This document shows, one piece after another, positions 1 to 7,547 of a DNA stretch of 40,620 nucleotides (positions are counted from its first letter, which is position 1; each line of letters begins with the position of its first letter). This stretch comes from an uncultured Fusobacteriaceae bacterium (GTDB taxonomy: Bacteria > Fusobacteriota > Fusobacteriia > Fusobacteriales > Fusobacteriaceae), in the NCBI GenBank assembly GCA_947072665.1, contig CAMTIW010000008.1:1-40620 (forward strand). The letters are read 5' to 3'. Under the pieces are notes generated by a model that made no database searches, was not told where the DNA came from, and saw only the letters and a list, made by a program, of their open reading frames with translations. The position numbers were made by a program, and so were the translations under genes.

Positions 1-34
1 GAAGCTGCCTGGGAGAATAGGAATTTGCCAAGCT
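1..34 (+). rRNA. rrf: 5S ribosomal RNA, 3' end only
   Basis: The first 34 bases match the conserved 3' portion of bacterial 5S rRNA: a CUGGGAGAAUAGG segment (the usual form is CUGGGAGAGUAGG) followed by a UUGCCAAGC ending, which pairs with the 5' end of the molecule to close helix I. A T-run follows at once and then a hairpin terminator. The 5' two thirds lie outside the window. The identification rests on motif recall; the exact 3' end is uncertain by one or two bases. Confidence 0.8.
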
Positions 35-48
35 TTTTTATTGTAAAG

Positions 49-83
49 AAAAGAGGAAATCTTAAAGGATTTTCTCTTTTTTT
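49..83 (+). terminator. Intrinsic terminator behind 5S rRNA
   Basis: A 13-bp stem (49-61 with 68-80, containing one G-U pair) with a 6-base loop runs straight into a tract of seven T. It would end the rRNA operon transcript before the amidohydrolase gene. Confidence 0.8.
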
Positions 84-186
84 GTATATTATTTCATTAA
101 AGATGTAATATTAGAAAATATAATAACTTTTGATTTATTTTATTCGTCAAATTTAAATTATTGTGTAATAAACTGTATTTTTATAG

Positions 187-192
187 TATAAT
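187..192 (+). promoter_or_regulatory. Possible -10 box upstream of the amidohydrolase gene
   Basis: A perfect TATAAT lies 63 bases before the start codon at 256. No convincing -35 box sits at 16-18 bases; TTGTGT at 161-166 is 20 bases away. The ribosome-binding site GGGGGA is at 245-250. Confidence 0.35.
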
Positions 193-255
193 ATACAAAG
201 TTTAATTTAATTAAGCTAAATATAGGGAAATCTATAATAATAATGGGGGAATAAA

Positions 256-1644
256 ATGAGAAAATTTTTATCAGTTTTAGTAATTTGTATAATGGGTATA
301 ATATTTAATAAAAAAACTTTTTCAGTTGAAAAAGTTGATATTGTAATAACTAATGGAACAGTTTTAACGATGAATAGTGAAAAAGAAGTAATAGAAAATG
401 GAGTAGTTATAGTAAAAAATAACAAAATATTAGAAGTTGGAAAGAAAGGAATAGAAAAGAAATATAGTGCTAAAAAAATAATAGATGCCAATGAAGGAAT
501 TATTATGCCAGGAATGATAAATACTCATACCCACGTATCTATGAGTGTTTTTAGAAGTCTAGCTGATGATGTTCCAGATAGATTAAATAGATATTTATTC
601 CCTCTTGAAAAGCAAATGGTATCTCCAGAAATGGTATATTTAGGTGCTATTCATGGCTCTATTGAAATGGCAAAATCAGGAGTAACAACAATAACAGATA
701 TGTATTATTTTGAAGATAAAGTAGCAGAAGCAGTGAAAAAAATTGGAATTAGAGGTGTACTTGGAGAATCAGTTATAAAATTTCCAGTGGCAGATGCGAA
801 AGAACCTTTTGGAGGAATAGAGTATGCTAAAAAATTTATAGAGAAATATAAAAATGACGAGTTAATAACCCCAGCTTTTGCACCACACGCACCACACACT
901 AACGATACGAAACATCTACAAATTATAAATAAGTTATCCAAAGAATATAATGTTCCAGTTCTAATGCATGTAGCTGAAACAGAAAAAGAAAGTGAAATCT
1001 ATAAAAATAAATATAATATGAGTCCTGTTGAATATTTAGATTCTATTGGAGTATTAGATGAAAGATTTGTTGCTGCACATTTAATTTTTGTAAATGATAA
1101 AGATATAGAAATTCTTAAAAAAAGAGATGTTGGAATAGCTCATAATATGGTTGCTAATATAAAATCAGCCAAGGGAATTTCACCAGCACTAAAGATGCAT
1201 GATAAAGGATTAAGAGTAGGTTTGGGAACAGATGGACCTATGAGTGGAAATACTTTGGATATAATTGGACAAATGGGCTATGTTGCTAAATTACATAAGT
1301 TAGATACAGGGGACAGAGCTGCATTGCCACCTATTAAAGCAGTTGAAATGGCAACTATAGGTGGAGCAAGAGCACTTCATATGGAAGATAAAATAGGAAG
1401 TTTAGAGAAGGGGAAACTTGCAGATATAGTAATTGTAGAAACTCAATCACCTAATATGGTGCCAATATATGATGCATATTCAGCACTTGTATATTCTGCC
1501 AATGCTTCTAATGTAGAAACAGTTATTGTGAATGGAAAAATTATAGTAGAAGATAAAAAACTTAAAACATATGATGAAAAATTATCAAGAAAAAATATGA
1601 ATGAATTTAAGGATAAAGTTATTAAAATAGCTGAAACTTTATAA
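256..1644 (+). CDS. Amidohydrolase of the MTA/SAH deaminase family with an N-terminal signal-like segment
   Basis: This 462-residue metal-dependent amidohydrolase resembles 5-methylthioadenosine/S-adenosylhomocysteine deaminase (MtaD) and related chlorohydrolase-type enzymes. Visible active-site elements are the HTH metal motif (His91, His93), APHAPHT near 209-215, HVAET (His238), AAHLIF (His275) and GTDGP (Asp326). The composite beta-sandwich domain is formed by residues 27-85 and the C-terminus. Residues 1-24 are basic then hydrophobic (LSVLVICIMGIIF) and look like a signal peptide or anchor, which cytosolic MtaD enzymes lack, so export to the periplasm is inferred. The gene stands alone, with a terminator before and after. 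The substrate cannot be fixed from sequence; an aminated purine nucleoside or another cyclic amidine is possible. Confidence 0.82.
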   Translation: MRKFLSVLVICIMGIIFNKKTFSVEKVDIVITNGTVLTMNSEKEVIENGVVIVKNNKILEVGKKGIEKKYSAKKIIDANEGIIMPGMINTHTHVSMSVFRSLADDVPDRLNRYLFPLEKQMVSPEMVYLGAIHGSIEMAKSGVTTITDMYYFEDKVAEAVKKIGIRGVLGESVIKFPVADAKEPFGGIEYAKKFIEKYKNDELITPAFAPHAPHTNDTKHLQIINKLSKEYNVPVLMHVAETEKESEIYKNKYNMSPVEYLDSIGVLDERFVAAHLIFVNDKDIEILKKRDVGIAHNMVANIKSAKGISPALKMHDKGLRVGLGTDGPMSGNTLDIIGQMGYVAKLHKLDTGDRAALPPIKAVEMATIGGARALHMEDKIGSLEKGKLADIVIVETQSPNMVPIYDAYSALVYSANASNVETVIVNGKIIVEDKKLKTYDEKLSRKNMNEFKDKVIKIAETL

Positions 1645-1663
1645 GAAATAAATATATTTTCAT

Positions 1664-1699
1664 AAAAAGGTCCACAAATTTTATTTGTAGACCTTTTTA
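1664..1699. terminator. Bidirectional terminator between convergent genes
   Basis: Hairpin with arms AAAAAGGTCCACAAA and TTTGTAGACCTTTTT (one mismatch), flanked by A-rich and T-rich runs. It can serve both the amidohydrolase gene on the plus strand and the TetR gene that ends at 1712 on the minus strand. Confidence 0.8.
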
Positions 1700-1711
1700 T
1701 TTTTTGTGGAT

Positions 1712-2383
1712 TTAATTTTTTAATAAATATGCCTTATATAGCTGTTTGAGTGCTCTCATACAGCTTCTTTTAATTCTATCATTTTCTTTTAAATGCTTAG
1801 TTTTAGTAGCTTTTTCTAGATAACCTTTATATATATATATTTGAGTTTGATTGAGCATATTTACATGGGATGGTGAGATATATTTTTCTTTTACCATTTT
1901 TAAAAGTAAATATTTATTTCTTTCTTCTAGATTTAGTTTTAAAAGCATGGGATAAAATTTAGAGGAGAGGTCTTTTATATTTTCAGGAAAAAATTTATAA
2001 AAATCTTTTATTTCATAGTATTCTTCCATTTTATCTTTATGAAATTCAAATGATGAAAAAAAGATAGAATAAAAAATTTCAGGATTTTCAAAGGAACAAC
2101 TACAAAAAAAATCCCAAACTAAAATATTTTCCTCCAAACTATTTTTTGGATTTCCAACATATATTTCTAAATTTTCATTATAGTATCTTAAAAATTTTAA
2201 ACTGGATAAAAAAATTAAATCATCAAATTTTTTAAAGTGCGAGTAAATTGTTCCGCTAGTGTAACCAGCTCTGGCAGAAACTTTTCTGATGGAGATACCA
2301 GATAATCCTTCCTCCTCTAACATTTGTGATGTAGTTTCTATTAAAATACGTTTGACATTATGTATATATTTCTGTTCTTTCAT
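1712..2383 (-). CDS. TetR/AcrR-family transcriptional regulator
   Basis: A one-component DNA-binding regulator of 223 residues. The N-terminus carries a typical TetR helix-turn-helix (GLSGISIRKVSARAGYTSG then TIYSHFKKFDDLI); the remainder is a helical ligand-binding and dimer domain with no recognisable ligand specificity. I chose the start at 2383 because GGAG lies 8 bases upstream; an in-frame ATG at 2422, 13 codons earlier, has no ribosome-binding site. The gene is divergent from the reductase-transporter cassette, and a 12-bp palindrome sits in the shared control region, so it probably controls that cassette. This is inferred from position only. Confidence 0.88.
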   Translation of the reverse strand: MKEQKYIHNVKRILIETTSQMLEEEGLSGISIRKVSARAGYTSGTIYSHFKKFDDLIFLSSLKFLRYYNENLEIYVGNPKNSLEENILVWDFFCSCSFENPEIFYSIFFSSFEFHKDKMEEYYEIKDFYKFFPENIKDLSSKFYPMLLKLNLEERNKYLLLKMVKEKYISPSHVNMLNQTQIYIYKGYLEKATKTKHLKENDRIKRSCMRALKQLYKAYLLKN

Positions 2384-2468
2384 AAGTTCAACTCCAAGTA
2401 TATTTTTAATATATTTTATCATTTTATGTTCTAAAAGTACAATTTATGTAAAAAAATAAAAAATAAAT

Positions 2469-2497
2469 TTGACATTTAACCTTAAATAAAGTATAAA
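2469..2497 (+). promoter_or_regulatory. Promoter of the reductase-transporter cassette
   Basis: TTGACA (2469-2474) and TATAAA (2492-2497) are separated by exactly 17 bases. This is one of the best sigma-70-type matches in the window. It lies 43 bases before the grdI-like start codon. Confidence 0.75.
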
Positions 2498-2507
2498 TTT
2501 ATTAAGG

Positions 2508-2519
2508 TAATCGCGATTA
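2508..2519. promoter_or_regulatory. Candidate operator palindrome for the divergent TetR regulator
   Basis: TAATCGCGATTA is a perfect 12-bp palindrome placed just downstream of the -10 box, about where transcription would start, and 20 bases before the coding region. Its CGCG core is unusual in this AT-rich sequence. The position suits a repressor operator; assignment to the neighbouring TetR protein is inferred. Confidence 0.5.
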
Positions 2520-2539
2520 ATAAAAATATGAGGTGAGAC

Positions 2540-3865
2540 ATGAAATTAGAATTTGGAAATTTTTATGTGAAAGATGTTAAGTTTGGCGAAGAAAATTCTT
2601 ATATTAAGGGAATACTTACAATTAATAAAATGGAAGCTTTAAATCTTATTAAAGAAGATGAGCATATTATATGGGCTGATATAGTAATAGCACGCCCTGG
2701 AGAAAGTAAAAGAATAGTTCCAATAAAAGAAGCTATTGAAGCGAGAGTTCGACTTGATGATAAAACTATTTTTCCAGGAGTAATTGGAGATTTAAGGCAG
2801 TGTGGTGAAGGAAAAATTTATACATTAAAAAATATGAGCGTAATGGGTGTTGGAAAACATTGGGGAAGTTTTGGAGACGGAATAGTAGATATGAGTGGAA
2901 AAGGAGCCAGTTATTCATATTATTCTAAACTTATAAATATATGTCTTGTTGCAGATACAGATGAAGAATTTGAAAGAAACGAACAACAGAAAAAAAATAA
3001 AGCAATAAGATGGGGTGCTATGAAACTTTCTGAATATATAGGGAAAATTGTGAAGGACTTAGTTCCTGAAACAACAGAAATTTTTGAATTAGAGCCTATA
3101 ACTAAAAGAAATGAAGAAGTTCAAAAGCTACCAAGTGTAGTCTATGTTATGCAACCACAGTCACAAATGGAAGAGTTGGGATATAATGATCTTTTATATG
3201 GTTGGGACATGAATAGAATGTTACCAACATTTATGCATCCTAATGAAATTTTTGACGGAGCGATAATTGGCGGTTCATTTATGCCTTGTTCTTCTAAATG
3301 GTCAACTTATGATATGCAAAACTGCCCAATGATAAAAGAACTTTATAAAGAGCATGGAAAAACAATTAATTTTTTAGGTGTAATTATGTCAAACTTAAAT
3401 GTTTCTTTGGAACAAAAAAACAGAGCTGCTTTATATGTGGCACAAATAGCTAAATCTTTGGGAGCAGACAGTGCTATTTTAGCAGAAGAAGGATATGGAA
3501 ATCCTGATGCAGACTTTATTGCATGTTTTGTGGCTCTTGAAGATGCAGGGGTAAAGACAGTTGGAATTACAAATGAATGTACAGGGAGAGATGGTCGTTC
3601 ACAACCACTGGTAGCATTAGATGAAAAAGCTAACGCTATAGTATCTTGTGGTAATGTTTCTCAACTTTTAGAACTTCCTCCTATGGAAGAGGTAATAGGA
3701 GAACTTGAATCCATTGGAAGGGATGGTCTTGCTGGTGGATGGGAAGGAGATGAAAAATTAGGTCCTTCTGTAAGAAAAGATGGTTCTATTATTATTGAAA
3801 ATAATTCAATGTTTTGTGGTGATATGGTAATTGGTTGGTCTAAAAAAATAGTTAAAGAGTTTTAG
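2540..3865 (+). CDS. grdI: Glycine/sarcosine/betaine reductase component B, alpha/beta proprotein (GrdE/GrdG/GrdI family; betaine type likely)
   Basis: This 441-residue protein matches the proprotein family that is cut into alpha and beta subunits of component B in Stickland-type reductases. In the known family, cleavage at an internal Cys creates a pyruvoyl group on the beta subunit that binds the amine substrate. Here Cys250, in FMPCSSKWSTYDMQNCP, occupies the corresponding place, and the following block (INFLGVIMSN, EEGYGNPDADFI, TNECTGRDGRSQPL) is typical of the beta part. The gene starts 43 bases after a strong promoter and is followed after 10 bases by the selenoprotein subunit. A BCCT transporter downstream favours betaine over glycine or sarcosine as substrate; this is context, not proof. 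Component A and C genes are absent here. Confidence 0.85.
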   Translation: MKLEFGNFYVKDVKFGEENSYIKGILTINKMEALNLIKEDEHIIWADIVIARPGESKRIVPIKEAIEARVRLDDKTIFPGVIGDLRQCGEGKIYTLKNMSVMGVGKHWGSFGDGIVDMSGKGASYSYYSKLINICLVADTDEEFERNEQQKKNKAIRWGAMKLSEYIGKIVKDLVPETTEIFELEPITKRNEEVQKLPSVVYVMQPQSQMEELGYNDLLYGWDMNRMLPTFMHPNEIFDGAIIGGSFMPCSSKWSTYDMQNCPMIKELYKEHGKTINFLGVIMSNLNVSLEQKNRAALYVAQIAKSLGADSAILAEEGYGNPDADFIACFVALEDAGVKTVGITNECTGRDGRSQPLVALDEKANAIVSCGNVSQLLELPPMEEVIGELESIGRDGLAGGWEGDEKLGPSVRKDGSIIIENNSMFCGDMVIGWSKKIVKEF

Positions 3866-3875
3866 GAGGAAAAGA

Positions 3876-5192
3876 ATGAAAAAAGGAATTCTTTATATTA
3901 ATCAATTTTTTGCTGGAATAGGTGGAGAAGATAAAGCTGATTTTTCTCCAGAAATAAGAGAAGGAGTTTTTGGACCTGGAATAGCTTTTAATAAATGTTT
4001 AAATGATGTAGAAATCTCTCATACTATAATATGTGGAGATAATTTTATGAGCTCTCATACAGATGAGGCAATAAAAATAATATTTTCATTAATTAAGGAT
4101 TTAGAATTTGATTTTTTCTTTGCTGGTCCAGCATTTCAAGCGGGAAGATATGGTGTAGCTTGTGGAACTATAGGAAAAATTATAAAAGAAAAATATAATA
4201 TTCCTATTTTTTCATCTATGCATAAGGAGAATCCTGGTGTTGATATGTTTAAAAAAGAATTTATTATTTTTAAAGGGGGAAGAAGTGCAGCCTCTATGAA
4301 GGAAGATATTCAGGTAATAGCAAATTATGTGAATAAATTAACTACCTATGAAAAATTAGGAGATGCAGAGGAAGAAAATTATTTTGGTCGTGGAATTAGA
4401 TATCAAATTGATGAAGAAAATAATAGAGAAACTGGGGCAGTACGTGCAGTTAAAATGTTATTGAAAAAAATATCAGGAGAGGATTATACAACAGAGCTTC
4501 CTATACCTAAATTAGAAACAGTTCCAATTGCACCGCCTATTAAGGATTTAAAACGTTCAAAAATAGCTTTAATTACTACTGGAGGTGTTGTTCCTTTAGA
4601 TAATCCAGATAGAATTCAATCTGCTTCAGCAACTAGATGGGGTATGTATGATATAAGTAAATTAGATAAATTAGAAACTAAAGTATATAAGACAATACAT
4701 GCTGGGTATGACCCTTCAGCTATAGATAAAAATCCTGATTTGTGTGTTCCTTTAGATGCTCTTAGAGCTTATGAAAAAGAAGGTAAAATAGGGGCGATAG
4801 ATGATTATTTTTATACAACAGTTGGAACAGGGACTACAGAAGCTGAGGCAGTAAGAATGGCGAAAGAAATAATTATTCATTTAAAAGAACATAATGTGGA
4901 TGGTGTTATTTTAACTTCCACTTGAGGAACGTGCACTCGTTGCGGAGCAACGATGGTAAAAGAAATTGAAAAAGCTGGTTTTCCAGTTGTACAAATGGCT
5001 AATTTAATCCCTGTAGCTAAAAGTGTAGGGGCCAACAAAATAGTCCCAACAATCTCAATTCCTTATCCTTTAGGAGACCCTAATACTTCTATAAGTGAAC
5101 AGTGGAAATTAAGATATCATAGAGTAGGAGTTGCTTTAGATGCTTTAACAACAGATATAAAAGAACAGACAGTATTTAGTGTGAAAATTTAA
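3876..5192 (+). CDS. grdH: Reductase component B gamma subunit, selenoprotein (GrdB/GrdF/GrdH family) with UGA-encoded Sec350
   Basis: The reading frame is interrupted by one TGA (4923-4925) and continues unchanged to 5192. Around it the protein reads LTST-U-GTCTRCGATMVKEIE, the hallmark selenocysteine site of component B selenoproteins, so UGA is read as Sec350 and the full protein is 438 residues, normal for the family. A perfect 7-bp hairpin begins 12 bases after the UGA and fits a bacterial SECIS. In known systems the Sec of component B attacks the substrate bound to the pyruvoyl subunit and passes a carboxymethyl group to GrdA. A caller that treats UGA as stop would wrongly give two genes, 3876-4925 and 4953-5192. 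Ribosome-binding site AGGAGG precedes the ATG. The betaine assignment depends on the adjacent transporter. Confidence 0.9.
4923..4953 (+). promoter_or_regulatory. Selenocysteine UGA codon and SECIS-like hairpin
   Basis: UGA at 4923-4925 is followed by arms TCGTTGC (4937-4943) and GCAACGA (4947-4953) with loop GGA. All seven pairs are perfect, and the loop lies 18 bases from the UGA, inside the range known for bacterial SECIS elements bound by SelB. The hairpin is also coding (SRCGAT region), as expected for bacteria. Confidence 0.8.
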
Positions 5193-5200
5193 TTAGATTT

Positions 5201-5237
5201 AAAAGAAGACCTCTTTGAATTAAAAGAGGTTTCTTTT
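5201..5237 (+). terminator. Hairpin between selenoprotein and transporter genes (terminator or attenuator)
   Basis: Arms AAAAGAAGACCTCTTT and AAAAGAGGTTTCTTTT pair with one bulged or mismatched base around a short loop. The right arm ends in TTTT but then continues into AAAAAGGGGGG, the ribosome-binding site of the next gene, so termination is probably partial and would lower transporter expression relative to the reductase subunits. Confidence 0.55.
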
Positions 5238-5252
5238 AAAAAGGGGGGATAG

Positions 5253-6728
5253 ATGGATAAAAAATATAGTAATACAGTTTTTTTTGTATCAGTTATTATC
5301 TCTGTAATAATAGTACTTTGGGGACTACTAGCACCACTAAATTTTCAAGAAGTTGCAAATTGGTTATTTTATGTAATATCTAAGCAATTTGGATGGTTTT
5401 ATATTTTATCAATGGCAATATTTATTTTTTTCTCACTATGGTTAGCATATTTTAGTAGGTTTCGAAACATAAAATTAGGGAAAGATGATGAGAAAGCTGA
5501 ATATTCAACATTTTCATGGTTTGCAATGCTTTTTTCAGCAGGAATGGGAGTAGGATTAATTTTTTGGGGAATAGCAGAACCTATAAATTATTTTTTAAAT
5601 CCATTAAATGAAGTTCCAGGAACAAGAGAGGCTGCTATGTTTGCTTTTAATAAATCTTTTTTGCACTGGGGAGCTCACCCTTGGGCAGCTTATTCAATTA
5701 TAGGAATGGCACTTGCTTATATACAATTTAGAAAAAATAAAAAAGGATTAATTAGTTCTTTACTTATACCGTTGTTTGGTGATAATTTTGGGAATACTAT
5801 TTTTGGAAAAGGGATAGATATTCTTACTGTAATAGCAACAATTGCAGGAATAGCAACTTCTTTGGGACTAGGAACTTATCAAATTAATAGTGGTCTTAGT
5901 TTTATATTTGGAATTCCAAATTCTAGTTTGACTCAAATTTTAATTATTATAATAACTACTGTTATAGTTATTATATCTGTTTCAACCCCATTAGAAAAAG
6001 GAATAAAGCTTATTTCAAACTTAAATATTTATTTTGCTATTCTACTTTTAATATTTTGTTTTGTATTTGGACCAACATTAGATATAATTAATACTTTTGT
6101 TGATGGATTAGGACTTTATTTTTCAAATTTTATGACAAATACATTTTCTATAGGAGCTTTTGAAGATAATTCTTGGTATGGTTCGTGGACTCTATTTTAT
6201 TGGGCATGGTTTATAGCATGGGCACCTTTTACCGGAATGTTTATAGCAAGAATATCTAAAGGAAGAACAATAAAAGAATTTGTTACAGGAGTATTAATAG
6301 CACCTGCTTTAGTTTCATTTATATGGTTTTCTATATTTGGAAGAATAGGGATAAATTCTTCACTTGTCATTATGGAGAAAGCTATAAAATCAACACCAAC
6401 AGCTTATTTTATAGTAATGGAACAATTTTCATGGGGGACAGCAGTCAGTATATTTACTATTATTTTGCTATTTACATTTTTTATAACTTCAGCTAATTCA
6501 GCAACTTATGTACTTGGAATCTTAAGCTCAGATGGAGATTTAAATCCAACGAATAAGAAAAAAATTATTTGGGCTTTACTTCAATCTGCTTTTGCTATGT
6601 CTTTGATGATTGGAAGTGAGAATGGATTGCAAATGTTACAAACGGCGTCAATTACATTAGCTTTACCTTTTGCATTTATAATGATTCTTTGTATAGTATC
6701 GTTTATGAAAGAATTGAATAAAGAATAA
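5253..6728 (+). CDS. BCCT-family betaine/carnitine/choline transporter
   Basis: A 491-residue polytopic membrane protein of the betaine-choline-carnitine transporter family, with about 12 hydrophobic segments. Recognisable signatures are the glycine-rich FSAGMGVGLIFWGIAEP near residue 95 and the WTLFYWAWFIAWAPFTGMFI block near residue 315, whose aromatic residues form the substrate cage in BetP-like proteins. The GMGVG stretch resembles that of sodium-coupled betaine carriers. It lacks the long N- and C-terminal osmosensing tails of BetP. It follows the component B genes in the same direction, so it probably imports their substrate, most likely glycine betaine; carnitine or sarcosine cannot be excluded. 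A run of six G (5243-5248) is its ribosome-binding site. Confidence 0.9.
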   Translation: MDKKYSNTVFFVSVIISVIIVLWGLLAPLNFQEVANWLFYVISKQFGWFYILSMAIFIFFSLWLAYFSRFRNIKLGKDDEKAEYSTFSWFAMLFSAGMGVGLIFWGIAEPINYFLNPLNEVPGTREAAMFAFNKSFLHWGAHPWAAYSIIGMALAYIQFRKNKKGLISSLLIPLFGDNFGNTIFGKGIDILTVIATIAGIATSLGLGTYQINSGLSFIFGIPNSSLTQILIIIITTVIVIISVSTPLEKGIKLISNLNIYFAILLLIFCFVFGPTLDIINTFVDGLGLYFSNFMTNTFSIGAFEDNSWYGSWTLFYWAWFIAWAPFTGMFIARISKGRTIKEFVTGVLIAPALVSFIWFSIFGRIGINSSLVIMEKAIKSTPTAYFIVMEQFSWGTAVSIFTIILLFTFFITSANSATYVLGILSSDGDLNPTNKKKIIWALLQSAFAMSLMIGSENGLQMLQTASITLALPFAFIMILCIVSFMKELNKE

Positions 6729-6730
6729 AA

Positions 6731-6771
6731 AAAATAACTATTCAGATATAATTTTTCTGAATAGTTATTTT
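6731..6771. terminator. Bidirectional terminator between transporter and xth
   Basis: A perfect 16-bp stem (6731-6746 with 6756-6771) around a 9-base loop, flanked by A-runs on the left and T-runs on the right. It ends both the plus-strand transporter transcript and the minus-strand transcript whose last gene stops at 6774. Confidence 0.88.
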
Positions 6772-6773
6772 TT

Positions 6774-7529
6774 TTAAAACTTCAAAACCAGCTCAACAGG
6801 ACAATGATCAGAGCCTAAAATTTCATTATGAATTTTTGCTAATCCTATATTTTCTTTTAAAGAATCAGAGACGATAAAGTAATCGATTCTCCAACCTGTA
6901 TTTTTCTCTCTAGCATGAAATCTATAAGACCACCAAGAGTAAGCACCTTCTAAGTCAGGATAAAGATATCTAAAACTATCTGTAAAACCAGAGGATAGAA
7001 GAATTGACATCTTATCTCTTTCTTCATCAGAGAAACCTGGATTTCGTTTATTTGCTTTAGGATTTTTAAGGTCAATTTCCTTATGAGCAACATTTAAATC
7101 ACCACATAAAACAACAGGTTTAGATTGGTTAAGTTTTAATAAATGATTTCTAAATTCATCTTCCCAATCCATTCTATCATCAAGTCTAGCCAGTGCTTCT
7201 TTTGAATTAGGAGTATATACATTTACTAAAAAGAATTTTTCAAACTCCAAGGTTATAACTCGCCCTTCTTTATCATGATGTTCTATACCTAAGTCATATT
7301 TAACAGAAAGAGGCTCTGTTTTTGAAAAAATAGCTGTTCCAGAATATCCTTTTTTTTCTGCTGAATTCCAATATTGATGATAGCCAGGGAAATCTAAAAC
7401 TATTTGCCCTTCTTGACATTTTGTTTCCTGAATTGAAAAAAAATCTGCATCTATCTCTTTAAAGAATTCTAAAAATCCTTTTTGAGCACAAGCTCTTATT
7501 CCGTTTACATTCCATGATATAAATTTCAT
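6774..7529 (-). CDS. xth: Exodeoxyribonuclease III / AP endonuclease
   Basis: A 251-residue enzyme of the exonuclease III family, which cuts DNA 5' to abasic sites and trims 3' ends in base-excision repair. All family blocks are present in order: MKFISWNVNGIRA at the N-terminus, SIQETKCQ with metal-binding Glu35, VYTPNS, GDLNVAHKEIDL, WRIDYFIVS and the C-terminal LGSDHCPVEL with the catalytic Asp-His. The length is normal. It is the last gene of a minus-strand run, 18 bases after an unrecognised gene, and ends inside a bidirectional terminator. Confidence 0.95.
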   Translation of the reverse strand: MKFISWNVNGIRACAQKGFLEFFKEIDADFFSIQETKCQEGQIVLDFPGYHQYWNSAEKKGYSGTAIFSKTEPLSVKYDLGIEHHDKEGRVITLEFEKFFLVNVYTPNSKEALARLDDRMDWEDEFRNHLLKLNQSKPVVLCGDLNVAHKEIDLKNPKANKRNPGFSDEERDKMSILLSSGFTDSFRYLYPDLEGAYSWWSYRFHAREKNTGWRIDYFIVSDSLKENIGLAKIHNEILGSDHCPVELVLKF

Positions 7530-7547
7530 ATTTCTCCCATTATTATT

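Noticed and set aside
4953-5192. A separate 79-residue gene beginning at the ATG at 4953
   Set aside because: It is the in-frame continuation of the selenoprotein after the UGA; it has no ribosome-binding site, and its ATG lies at the edge of the SECIS-like hairpin.
3876-5192. The selenoprotein gene as a pseudogene broken by a nonsense mutation
   Set aside because: The flanking residues, the hairpin and the unbroken downstream frame match the known Sec site of this family.
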